Assembly (NCBI RefSeq): GCF_051014685.1
Contig: NW_027478904.1
Span: forward strand, 124,001-188,000
Direction of reading: 5' to 3'
From: Ptiloglossa arizonensis
Taxonomy: Eukaryota; Arthropoda; Insecta; Hymenoptera; Colletidae
DNA: 64,000 nt
The notes below the pieces were generated by a model that worked only from the letters and a program-made list of their open reading frames with translations, searched no databases and was not told where the DNA came from. Shown in pieces: positions 1-11,553 of this stretch. The translations under genes were made by a program, and so were the position numbers. Each line of letters begins with the position of its first letter. The stretch's first letter is position 1.

Positions 1-1751
1 TTCTGATGCTCGAAACGAATAACAAGAACGGCCTAGGGGAAAAGTACGCACACCGTTGTAATCGGGCGAGTTTCTACTTTCAGATGCAACAGAAATTTTG
101 CAGATTGGTCAATCCGTTCGCGAGATATGGCAGTTTGGAGGTAAGAAACGCTTGAGAAACTCAAAATTTTCGCGGTTCTGATGCTCGAAACGAATAACAA
201 GAACGGCCTAGGGGAAAAGTACGCACACCGTTGTAATCGGGCGAGTTTCTACTTTCAGATGCAACAGAAATTTTGCGGATTGGTCAATCCGTTCGCGAGA
301 TATGGCAGTTTGGAGGTAAGCAACGCTTGAGAAAATCAAAATTTTCGCAGTTCTGTTGCTCGAAACGAATAACTAGAACGGGCTAGGGGAAAAGTACGCA
401 CACCGTTGTAATCGGGTGAGTTTCGACTTTCAGATGCAACAGAAATTTTGCGGATTGGTCAATCCGTTCGCGAGATATGGCAGTTTGGATGTAAGAAACG
501 CTTGAGAAACTCAAAATTTTCGCGGATCTGATGCTCGAAACGAATAACGAGAACGGCCTAGGGGAAAAGTACGCACACCGTTGTAATCGGGCGAGTTTCT
601 ACTATCAGATGCAACAGAAATTTTGCGGATTGGTCAATCCGTTCGCGAGATATGGCAGTTTGGAGGTAAGCAATGATTGAGAAACTCAAAATTTTCGCAG
701 TTCTGTTGCTCGAAACGAATAACTAGAACGGGCTAGGGGAAAAGTACGCACACAGTTGTAATCGGGCGAGTTTCTACTTTCAGATGCATCAGAAATTTTG
801 CGGATTGGACAATCCGTTCGCGAGATATGGCAGTTTGGACGTAAGAAACGCTTGAGAAACTCAAAATTTTCGCAGTTCTGATGCTCGAAACGAATAACTA
901 GAACGGCCTAGGGGAAAAGTACGCACACCGTTGTAATCGGGCGAGTTTCGACCTTCAGATGCAACAGAAATTTTGCGGATTGGTCAATTCGTTCGCGAGA
1001 TATGGCAGTTTGGAAGTAAGAAACGCTTGAGAAACTCAAAATTTTCGCGGTTCTGATGCTCGAAACGAATAACAAGAACGGCCATAGGGGAAAAGTACGC
1101 ACACCGTTGTAATCGGGCGAGTTTCTACTTTCAGATGCAATAGAAATTTTGCGGATTGGTCAATCCGTTCGCGAGATATGGCAGTTTGGATGTAAGCAAC
1201 GTTTGAGAAAATCAAAATTTTCGCGGTTCTGATGCTCGAAACGAATAACAAGAACGGCCTAGGGGAAAAGTACGCACACCGTTGTAATCGGGCGAGTTTC
1301 TACTTTCAGATGCAACAGAAATTTTGCGGATTGGTCAATCCGTTCGCGTGATATGGCAGTTTGGAGGTAAGAAACGGTTGAGAAACTCAAAATTTTCGCA
1401 GTTCTGATGCTCGAAACGAATAACTAGAACGGCCTAGGGGAAAAGTACGCATACCGTTTTGATCGGGCGAGTTTCTACTTTCAGATGCAACAGAAATTTT
1501 GCAGATTGGTCAATCCGTTCGCGAGATATGGCAGTTTGGAGGTAAGAAACGCTTGAGAAACTCAAAATTTTCGCGGTTCTGATGCTCGAAACGAATAACA
1601 AGAACGGCCTAGGGGAAAAGTACGCACACCGTTGTAATCGGGCGAGTTTCTACTTTCAGATGCAACAGAAATTTTGCGGATTGGTCAATCCGTTCGCGAG
1701 ATATGGCAGTTTGGAGGTAAGCAACGCTTGAGAAAATCAAAATTTTCGCAG
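1..1751 (+). repeat. Mixed-class monomers, left edge (10 copies)
   Basis: Monomer starts are 1, 176, 351, 526, 701, 876, 1051, 1227, 1402 and 1577. The order is d-like, aacaagaac/gcaacg type, P-like, h, a, P-like (aattcg), Q (ccatagg, 176 bp), j, d, then the aacaagaac type again. The P-Q-j-d run at 876-1576 matches the later 12-monomer HOR. Several monomers carry agaaaatcaaaa instead of agaaactcaaaa, a variant seen only before about 13.1 kb. No gene. Confidence 0.85.
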
Positions 1752-2451
1752 TTCTGTTGCTCGAAACGAATAACTAGAACGGGCTAGGGGAAAAGTACGC
1801 ACACCGTTGTAATCGGGCGAGTTTCGACCTTCAGATGCAACAGAAATTTTGCGGATTGGTCAATCCGTTCGAGAGATATGGCAGTTTGGAAGTAAGAAAC
1901 GCTTGAGAATCTGAAAATTTTCGCAGTTCTGATGCTCGAAACGAATAACTAGAACGGCCTAGGGGAAAAGTACGCATAGTGTTGTAATCGGGCGAGTTTC
2001 TACTTTCAGATGCAACAGAAATTTTGCGGATTGGTCAATCCGTTCGCGAGATATGGCAGTTTGGAGGTAAGAAACGCTCGAGAAACTCAAAATTTTCGCA
2101 GTTCTGATGCTCGACAAGCATAACTAGAACGGCCTAGGGGAAAAGTACGCATACCGTTGTAATCGGGCGAGTTTCTACTTTCAGATGCAACAGAAATTTT
2201 GCGGATTGGTCAATCCGTTCGCGAGATATGGCAGTTTGGATGTAAGAAACGCTTGAGAAACTCAAAATTTTCGCGGATCTGATGCTCGAAACGAATAACG
2301 AGAACCGCCTAGGGGAAAAGTACGCACACCGTTGTAATCGGGCGAGTTTCTACTTTTAGATGCAACAGAAATTTTGCGGATTGGTCAATCCGTTCGCGAG
2401 ATATGGCAGTTTGGAGGTAAGCAATGATTGAGAAACTCAAAATTTTCGCAG
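1752..2451 (+). repeat. Partial 12-mer HOR: e-like, f, g, h
   Basis: Four monomers start at 1752, 1927, 2102 and 2277. The first is a P/e hybrid (ttctgttgct start with ggaagtaag and gaatctgaaaa); then f (catagtgttg), g (cgacaagcat plus ggatgtaag) and h (gcaatgattgag). This is the beginning of the 12-mer HOR that occurs complete at 4902, and it runs directly into the amplified a-b-c trimer. Confidence 0.8.
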
Positions 2452-4551
2452 TTCTGTTGCTCGAAACGAATAACTAGAACGGGCTAGGGGAAAAGTACGC
2501 ACACATTTGTAATCGGGCGAGTTTCTACTTTCAGATGCATCAGAAATTTTGCGGATTGGACAATCCGTTCGCGAGATATGGCAGTTTGGAGGTAAGAAAC
2601 GCTTGAGAAACTCAAAATTTTCGCAGTTCTGATGCTCGAAACGAATAACTGGAACGGCCTAGGGGATAAGTACACATACCATTGTAATCGGGCGAGTTTC
2701 GACTTTCATATGCAACAGAAATTTTGCGGATTGGTCAATCCGTTCCCGAGATATGGCAGTTTGGAGGTAAGAAACGCTTGAGAAACTAAAAATTTTCACA
2801 GTTCTGATGCTCGAAACGAATAACTAGAACGGCCTAGGGGAAAAGTACGCATACCGTTGTAATCGGACGAGTTTCTACTTTCAGATGCAACAGAAATTTT
2901 GCGGATTGGAAAATCCGTTCGCGAGATATGGCAGTTTGGAGGTAAGCAATGATTGAGAAACTCAAAATTTTCGCAGTTCTGTTGCTCGAAACGAATAACT
3001 AGAACGGGCTAGGGGAAAAGTACGCACACATTTGTAATCGGGCGAGTTTCTACTTTCAGATGCATCAGAAATTTTGCGGATTGGACAATCCGTTCGCGAG
3101 ATATGGCAGTTTGGAGGTAAGAAACGCTTGAGAAACTCAAAATTTTCGCAGTTCTGATGCTCGAAACGAATAACTGGAACGGCCTAGGGGATAAGTACAC
3201 ATACCATTGTAATCGGGCGAGTTTCGACTTTCATATGCAACAGAAATTTTGCGGATTGGTCAATCCGTTCCCGAGATATGGCAGTTTGGAGGTAAGAAAC
3301 GCTTGAGAAACTAAAAATTTTCACAGTTCTGATGCTCGAAACGAATAACTAGAACGGCCTAGGGGAAAAGTACGCATACCGTTGTAATCGGACGAGTTTC
3401 TACTTTCAGATGCAACAGAAATTTTGCGGATTGGAAAATCCGTTCGCGAGATATGGCAGTTTGGAGGTAAGCAATGATTGAGAAACTCAAAATTTTCGCA
3501 GTTCTGTTGCTCGAAACGAATAACTAGAACGGGCTAGGGGAAAAGTACACACACATTTGTAATCGGGCGAGTTTCTACTTTCAGATGCATCAGAAATTTT
3601 GCGGATTGGACAATCCGTTCGCGAGATATGGCAGTTTGGAGGTAAGAAACGCTTGAGAAACTCAAAATTTTCGCAGTTCTGATGCTCGAAACGAATAACT
3701 GGAACGGCCTAGGGGATAAGTACACATACCATTGTAATCGGGCGAGTTTCGACTTTCATATGCAACAGAAATTTTGCGGATTGGTCAATCCGTTCCCGAG
3801 ATATGGCAGCTTGGAGGTAAGAAACGCTTGAGAAACTAAAAATTTTCACAGTTCTGATGCTCGAAACGAATAACTAGAACGGGCTAGGGGAAAAGTACGC
3901 ATACCGTTGTAATCGGACGAGTTTCTACTTTCAGATGCAACAGAAATTTTGCGGATTGGAAAATCCGTTCGCGAGATATGGCAGTTTGGAGGTAAGCAAT
4001 GATTGAGAAACTCAAAATTTTCGCAGTTCTGTTGCTCGAAACGAATAACTAGAACGGGCTAGGGGAAAAGTACGCACACATTTGTAATCGGGCGAGTTTC
4101 TACTTTCAGATGCATCAGAAATTTTTCGGATTGGACAATCCGTTCGCGAGATATGGCAGTTTGGAGGTAAGAAACGCTTGAGAAACTCAAAATTTTCGCA
4201 GTTCTGATGCTCGAAACGAATAACTGGAACGGCCTAGGGGATAAGTACACATACCATTGTAATCGGGCGAGTTTCGACTTTCATATGCAACAGAAATTTT
4301 GCGGATTGGTCAATCCGTTCCCGAGATATGGCAGTTTGGAGGTAAGAAACGCTTGAGAAACTAAAAATTTTCACAGTTCTGATGCTCGAAACGAATAACT
4401 AGAACGGCCTAGGGGAAAAGTACGCATACCGTTGTAATCGGACGAGTTTCTACTTTCAGATGCAACAGAAATTTTGCGGATTGGAAAATCCGTTCGCGTG
4501 ATATGGCAGTTTGGAGGTAAGAAACGGTTGAGAAACTCAAAATTTTCGCAG
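2452..4551 (+). repeat. 525-bp trimer HOR a-b-c, four tandem copies
   Basis: Units start at 2452, 2977, 3502 and 4027, exactly 525 bp apart. Each holds class a (cacacatttg, gatgcatc), class b (aactggaac, gataagtacaca, catatgc, gttcccgag, ttcacag) and class c (cggacgag, ggaaaatccg). Copies are nearly identical; differences I saw include acaca for gcaca near 3548, cagctt for cagttt near 3805, cgggct for cggcct near 3883, and tttttcgg near 4113. The last c ends with gcgtgat and acggttgag. The cacacatttg variant occurs only here. Confidence 0.92.
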
Positions 4552-4901
4552 TTCTGATGCTCGAAACGAATAACTAGAACGGCCTAGGGGAAAAGTACGC
4601 ACACCGTTGTGATCGGGCGAGTTTCTACTTTCAGATGCAACAGAAATTTTGCAGATTGGTCCATCCGTTCGCGAGATATGGCAGTTTGGAGGTAAGAAAC
4701 GCTTGAGAAACTCAAAATTTTCGCGGTTCTGATGCTCGAAACGAATAACAAGAACGGCCTAGGGGAAAAGTACGCACACCGTTGTAATCGGGCGAGTATC
4801 TACTTTCAGATGCAACAGAAATTTTGCGGATTGGTCAATCCGTTCGCGAGATATGGCAGTTTGGAGGTAAGAAACGCTCGAGAAACTCAAAATTTTCGCA
4901 G
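4552..4901 (+). repeat. Two-monomer linker (d, then gagtatctac type)
   Basis: Starts are 4552 (d: gttgtgatcgg, cagattggtcc) and 4727 (aacaagaac, gagtatctac, ctcgag). The same pair occurs at 9278-9627 immediately before another copy of the 12-mer HOR, offset 4,726 bp. Confidence 0.85.
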
Positions 4902-7002
4902 TTCTGATGCTCGACAAGCATAACTAGAACGGCCTAGGGCAAAAGTACGCACACCGTTGTAATCGGGCGAGTTTCGACCTTCAGATGCAACAGAAATTTT
5001 GCGGATTGGTCAATCCGTTCGCGAGATATGGCAGTTTGGAAGTAAGAAACGCTTGAGAAACTCAAAATTTTCGCAGTTCTGATGCTCGAAACGAATAACT
5101 AGAACGGCCTAGGGGAAAAGTACGCATAGTGTTGTAATCGGGCGAGTTTCTACTTTCAGATGCAACAGAAATTTTGCGGATTGGTCAATCCGTTCGCGAG
5201 ATATGGCAGTTTGGAGGTAAGAAACGCTCGAGAAACTCAAAATTTTCGCAGTTCTGATGCTCGACAAGCATAACTAGAACGGCCTAGGGGAAAAGTACGC
5301 ATACCGTTGTAATCGGGCGAGTTTCTACTTTCAGATGCAACAGAAATTTTTCGGATTGGTCAATCCGTTCGCGAGATATGGCAGTTTGGATGTAAGAAAC
5401 GCTTGAGAAACTCAAAATTTTCGCGGTTCTGATGCTCGAAACGAATAACAAGAACGGCCTAGGGGAAAAGTACGCACACCGTTGTAATCGGGCGAGTTTC
5501 TACTTTCAGATGCAACAGAAATTTTGCGGATTGGTCAATCCGTTCGCGAGATATGGCAGTTTGGAGGTAAGCAATGATTGAGAAACTCAAAATTTTCGCA
5601 GTTCTGTTGCTCGAAACGAATAACTAGAACGGGCTAGGGGAAAAGTACGCACACAGTTGTAATCGGGCGAGTTTCTACTTTCAGATGCATCAGAAATTTT
5701 GCGGATTGGACAATCCGTTCGCGAGATATGGCAGTTTGGACGTAAGAAACGCTTGAGAAACTCAAAATTTTCGCAGTTCTGATGCTCGAAACGAATAACT
5801 AGAACGGCCTAGGGGATAAGTACACATATCATTGTAATCGGGCGAGTTTCGACTTTCATATGCAACAGAAATTTTGCGGATTGGTCAATCCGTTCCCGAG
5901 ATATGGCAGTTTGGAGGTAAGAAACGCTTGAGAAACTAAAAATTTTCACAGTTCTGATGCTCGAAACGAATAACTAGAACGGCCTAGGGGAAAAGTACGC
6001 ATACCGTTGTAATCGGACGAGTTTCTACTTTCAGATGCAACAGAAATTTTGCGGATTGGTCAATCCGTTCGCGAGATATGGCAGTTTGGAGGTAAGCAAC
6101 GCTTGAGAAACTCAAAATTTTCGCAATTCTGTTGCTCGAAACAAATAACTAGAACGGGCTAGGGGAAAAGTACGCACACCGTTGTATTCGGGCGAGTTTC
6201 GACCTTCAGATGCAACAGAAATTTTGCGGATTGGTCAATTCGTTCGCGAGATATGGCAGTTTGGAAGTAAGAAACGCTTGAGAAACTCAAAATTTTCGCG
6301 GTTCTGATGCTCGAAACGAATAACAAGAACGGCCATAGGGGAAAAGTACGCACACCGTTGTAATCGGGCGAGTTTCTACTTTCAGATGCAACAGAAATTT
6401 TGCGGATTGGTCAATCCGTTCGCGAGATATGGCAGTTTGGAGGTAAGCAACGCTTGAGAAAATCAAAATTTTCGCGGTTCTGATGCTCGAAACGAATAAC
6501 AAGAACGGCCTAGGGGAAAAGTACGCACACCGTTGTAATCGGGCGAGTTTCTACTTTCAGATGCAACAGAAATTTTGCGGATTGGTCAATCCGTTCGCGT
6601 GATATGGCAGTTTGGAGGTAAGAAACGGTTGAGAAACTCAAAATTTTCGCAGTTCTGATGCTCGAAACGAAAAACTAGAACGGCCTAGGGGAAAAGTACG
6701 CATGCCGTTGTGATCGGGCGAGTTTCTACTTTCAGATCCAACAGAAATTTTGCAGATTGGTCAATCCGTTCGCGAGATATGGCAGTTTGGAAGTAAGAAA
6801 CGCTTGAGAAACTCAAAATTTTCGCGGTTCTGATGCTCGAAACGAATAACTAGAACGGCCTAGGGAAAAAGTACGCATACCGTTGTAATCGGACGAGTTT
6901 CTCCTTTCAGATGCAACAGAAATTTTGGGGATTGGTCTATCCGTTCGCGAGATATGGCAGTTTGGAGGTAAGAAACGCTCGAGAAACTCAAAATTTTCGC
7001 AG
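4902..7002 (+). repeat. 12-monomer HOR, copy 1 (2,101 bp)
   Basis: Starts 4902 e, 5077 f, 5252 g, 5427 h, 5602 a, 5777 b, 5952 c, 6127 P, 6302 Q (176 bp), 6478 j, 6653 d and 6828 i. The i monomer is marked by agggaaaaag, tttctccttt and ttggggattgg. The a-b-c trimer amplified at 2452-4551 is the core of this unit, so the trimer probably arose by local amplification of part of this HOR, or the HOR incorporated the trimer; direction is not determined. Confidence 0.9.
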
Positions 7003-9277
7003 TTCTGATGCTCGACAAGCATAACTAGAACGGCCTAGGGCAAAAGTACGCACACCGTTGTAATCGGGCGAGTTTCGACCTTCAGATGCAACAGAAATTT
7101 TGCGGATTGGTCAATCCGTTCGCGAGATATGGCAGTTTGGAAGTAAGAAACGCTTGAGAAACTGAAAATTTTCGCAGTTCTGATGCTCGAAACGAATAAC
7201 TAGAACGGCCTAGGGGAAAAGTACGCATAGTGTTGTAATCGGGCGAGTTTCTACTTTCAGATGCAACAGAAATTTTGCGGATTGGTCAATCCGTTCGCGA
7301 GATATGGCAGTTTGGAGGTAAGAAACGCTCGAGAAACTCAAAATTTTCGCAGTTCTGATGCTCGACAAGCATAACTAGAACGGCCTAGGGGAAAAGTACG
7401 CATACCGTTGTAATCGGGCGAGTTTCTACTTTCAGATGCAACAGAAATTTTGCGGATTGGTCAATCCGTTCGCGAGATATGGCAGTTTGGATGTAAGAAA
7501 CGCTTGAGAAACTCAAAATTTTCGCGGTTCTGATGCTCGAAACGAATAACGAGAACGGCCTAGGGGAAAAGTACGCACACCGTTGTAATCGGGCGAGTTT
7601 CTACTTTCAGATGCAACAGAAATTTTGCGGATTGGTCAATCCGTTCGCGAGATATGGCAGTTTGGAGGTAAGCAATGATTGAGAAACTCAAAATTTTCGC
7701 AGTTCTGTTGCTCGAAACGAATAACTAGAACGGGCTAGGGGAAAAGTACGCACACAGTTGTAATCGGGCGAGTTTCTACTTTCAGATGCATCAGAAATTT
7801 TGCGGATTGGACAATCCGTTCGCGAGATATGGCAGTTTGGAGGTAAGAAACGCTTGAGAAACTCAAAATTTTCGCAGTTCTGATGCTCGAAACGAATAAC
7901 TGGAACGGCCTAGGGGATAAGTACACATACCATTGTAATCGGGCGAGTTTCGACTTTCATATGCAACAGAAATTTTGCGGATTGGTCAGTCCGTTCCCGA
8001 GATAAGGCAGTTTGGAGGTAAGAAACGCTTGAGAAACTAAAAATTTTCACAGTTCTGATGCTCGAAACGAATAACTAGAACGGCCTAGGGGAAAAGTACG
8101 CACACAGTTGTAATCGGGCGAGTTTCTACTTTCAGATGCATCAGAAATTTTGCGGATTGGACAATCCGTTCGCGAGATATGGCAGTTTGGAGGTAAGAAA
8201 CGCTTGAGAAACTCAAAATTTTCGCAGTTCTGATGCTCGAAACGAATAACTAGAACGGCCTAGGGGATAAGTACACATACCATTGTAATCGGGCGAGTTT
8301 CGACTTTCATATGCAACAGAAATTTTGCGGATTGGTCAATCCGTTCCCGAGATATGGCAGTTTGGAGGTAAGAAACGCTTGAGAAACTAAAAATTTTCAC
8401 AGTTCTGATGCTCGAAACGAATAACTAGAACGTCCTAGGGGAAAAGTACGCATACCGTTGTAATCGGACGAGTTTCTACTTTCAGATGCAACGGAAATTT
8501 TGCGGATTGGAAAATCCGTTCGCGTGATATGGCAGTTTGGAGGTAAGAAACGGTTGAGAAACTCAAAATTTTCGCAGTTCTGATGCTCGAAACGAATAAC
8601 TAGAACGGCCTAGGGGAAAAGTACGCACACCGTTGTAATCGGGCGAGTTTCTACTTTCAGATGCAACAGAAATTTTGCGGATTGGTCAATCCGTTCGCGA
8701 GATATGGCAGTTTGGAGGTAAGCAATGATTGAGAAACTCAAAATTTTCGCAGTTCTGATGCTCAACAAGCATAACTAGAACGGCCTAGGGGAAAAGTACG
8801 CATACCGTTGTAATCGGGCGAGTTTCTACTTTCAGATGCAACAGAAATTTTTCGGATTGGACAATCCGTTCGCGAGATATGGCAGTTTGGAGGTAAGAAA
8901 CGCTTGAGAAACTCAAAATTTTCGCAGTTCTGATGCTCGAAACGAATAACTGGAACGGCCTAGGGGATAAGTACACATACCATTGTAATCGGGCGAGTTT
9001 CGACTTTCATATGCAACAGAAATTTTGCGGATTGGTCAATCCGTTCCCGAGATATGGCAGTTTGGAGGTAAGAAACGCTTGAGAAACTAAAAATTTTCAC
9101 AGTTCTGATGCTCGAAACGAATAACTAGAACGGCCTAGGGGAAAAGTACGCATACCGTTGTAATCGGACGAGTTTCTACTTTCAGATGCAACAGAAATTT
9201 TGCGGATTGGAAAATCCGTTCGCGTGATATGGCAGTTTGGAGGTAAGAAACGGTTGAGAAACTCAAAATTTTCGCAG
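7003..9277 (+). repeat. Mosaic segment with partial HOR and b-a-b-c block
   Basis: Thirteen monomers: e 7003, f 7178, g 7353, h 7528, a 7703, b 7878, a-like 8053, b 8228, c 8403 (aacgtcctagg, aacggaaat), h-like 8578, g/a hybrid 8753, b 8928 and c 9103. The run e-f-g-h-a starts a further 12-mer HOR, but after 7878 the order is rearranged. The b-a-b-c block at 7878-8577 recurs at 14879, 16630 and 33608. The 8753 monomer joins a g-like left part (caacaagcat) to an a-like right part (ggattggac). Confidence 0.82.
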
Positions 9278-9627
9278 TTCTGATGCTCGAAACGAATAAC
9301 TAGAACGGCCTAGGGGAAAAGTACGCACACCGTTGTGATCGGGCGAGTTTCTACTTTCAGATGCAACAGAAATTTTGCAGATTGGTCCATCCGTTCGCGA
9401 GATACGGCAGTTTGGAGGTAAGAAACGCTTGAGAAACTCAAAATTTTCGCGGTTCTGATGCTCGAAACGAATAACAAGAACGGCCTAGGGGAAAAGTACG
9501 CACACCGTTGTAATCGGGCGAGTATCTACTTTCAGATGCAACAGAAATTTTGCGGATTGGTCAATCCGTTCGCGAGATATGGCAGTTTGGAGGTAAGAAA
9601 CGCTCGAGAAACTCAAAATTTTCGCAG
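9278..9627 (+). repeat. Two-monomer linker, second copy
   Basis: Starts 9278 (d) and 9453 (gagtatctac type). Nearly identical to 4552-4901; one difference seen is gatacgg for gatatgg near 9403. Duplicate identity extends left to about 8840 and right to about 11130, making a 2.3-kb segment copied at a 4,726-bp offset. Confidence 0.85.
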
Positions 9628-11553
9628 TTCTGATGCTCGACAAGCATAACTAGAACGGCCTAGGGCAAAAGTACGCACACCGTTGTAATCGGGCGAGTTT
9701 CGACCTTCAGATGCAACAGAAATTTTGCGGATTGGTCAATCCGTTCGCGAGATATGGCAGTTTGGAAGTAAGAAACGCTTGAGAAACTCAAAATTTTCGC
9801 AGTTCTGATGCTCGAAACGAATAACTAGAACGGCCTAGGGGAAAAGTACGCATAGTGTTGTAATCGGGCGAGTTTCTACTTTCAGATGCAACAGAAATTT
9901 TGCGGATTGGTCAATCCGTTCGAGAGATATGGCAGTTTGGAGGTAAGAAACGCTCGAGAAACTCAAAATTTTCGCAGTTCTGATGCTCGACAAGCATAAC
10001 TAGAACGGCCTAGGGGAAAAGTACGCATACCGTTGTAATCGGGCGAGTTTCTAGTTTCAGATGCAACAGAAATTTTTCGGATTGGTCAATCCGTTCGCGA
10101 GATATGGCAGTTTGGATGTAAGAAACGCTTGAGAAACTCAAAATTTTCGCGGTTCTGATGCTCGAAACGAATAACAAGAACGGCCTAGGGGAAAAGTACG
10201 CACACCGTTGTAATCGGGCGAGTTTCTACTTTCAGATGCAACAGAAATTTTGCGGATTGGTCAATCCGTTCGCGAGATATGGCAGTTTGGAGGTAAGCAA
10301 TGATTGAGAAACTCAAAATTTTCGCAGTTCTGTTGCTCGAAACGAATAACTAGAACGGGCTAGGGGAAAAGTACGCACACAGTTGTAATCGGGCGAGTTT
10401 CTACTTTCAGATGCATCAGAAATTTTGCGGATTGGACAATCCGTTCGCGAGATATGGCAGTTTGGACGTAAGAAACGCTTGAGAAACTCAAAATTTTCGC
10501 AGTTCTGATGCTCGAAACGAATAACTAGAACGGCCTAGGGGATAAGTACACATATCATTGTAATCGGGCGAGTTTCGACTTTCATATGCAACAGAAATTT
10601 TGCGGATTGGTCAATCCGTTCCCGAGATATGGCAGTTTGGAGGTAAGAAACGCTTGAGAAACTAAAAATTTTCACAGTTCTGATGCTCGAAACGAATAAC
10701 TAGAACGGCCTAGGGGAAAAGTACGCATACCGTTTTAATCGGACGAGTTTCTACTTTCAGATGCAACAGAAATTTTGCGGATTGGTCAATCCGTTCGCGA
10801 GATATGGCAGTTTGGAGGTAAGCAACGCTTGAGAAACTCAAAATTTTCGCAATTCTGTTGCTCGAAACAAATAACTAGAACGGGCTAGGGGAAAAGTACG
10901 CACACCGTTGTAATCGGGCGAGTTTCGACCTTCAGATGCAACAGAAATTTTGCGGATTGGTCAATTCGTTCGCGAGATATGGCAGTTTGGAAGTAAGAAA
11001 CGCTTGAGAAACTCAAAATTTTCGCGGTTCTGATGCTCGAAACGAATAACAAGAACGGCCATAGGGGAAAAGTACGCACACCGTTGTAATCGGGCGAGTT
11101 TCTACTTTCAGATGCAACAGAAATTTTGCGGATTTTTCAATCCGTTCGCGAGATATGGCAGTTTGGATGTAAGAAACGGTTGAGAAACTCAAAATTTTCG
11201 CAGTTCTGATGCTCGAAACGAAAAACTAGAACGGCCTAGGGGAAAAGTACGCATGCCGTTGTGATCGGGCGAGATTCTACTTTCAGATCCAACAGAAATT
11301 TTGCAGATTGGTCAATCCGTTCGCGAGATATGGCAGTTTGGAAGTAAGAAACGCTTGAGAAACTCAAAATTTTCGCGGTTCTGATGCTCGAAACGAATAA
11401 CTAGAACGGCCTAGGGAAAAAGTACGCATACCGTTGTAATCGGACGAGTTTCTCCTTTCAGATGCAACAGAAATTTTGGGGATTGGTCTATCCGTTCGCG
11501 AGATATGGCAGTTTGGAGGTAAGAAACGCTCGAGAAACTCAAAATTTTCGCAG
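9628..11553 (+). repeat. 12-monomer HOR, copy 2 lacking monomer j (1,926 bp)
   Basis: Starts 9628 e, 9803 f, 9978 g, 10153 h, 10328 a, 10503 b, 10678 c, 10853 P, 11028 Q, 11204 d and 11379 i. The monomer j expected between Q and d is missing. The Q monomer has an unusual right part (cggatttttcaatccg, ggatgtaag, acggttgag), so the Q start is fused to a j-like end. This is the footprint of a one-monomer deletion by unequal exchange. Confidence 0.88.

Noticed and set aside
31..40. Restriction-site palindromes (cctagg, tcgcga, ctcgag) as functional sites
   Set aside because: They are six-base palindromes expected in any sequence of this composition. cctagg is among the most variable places in the monomer, so there is no sign of selection.
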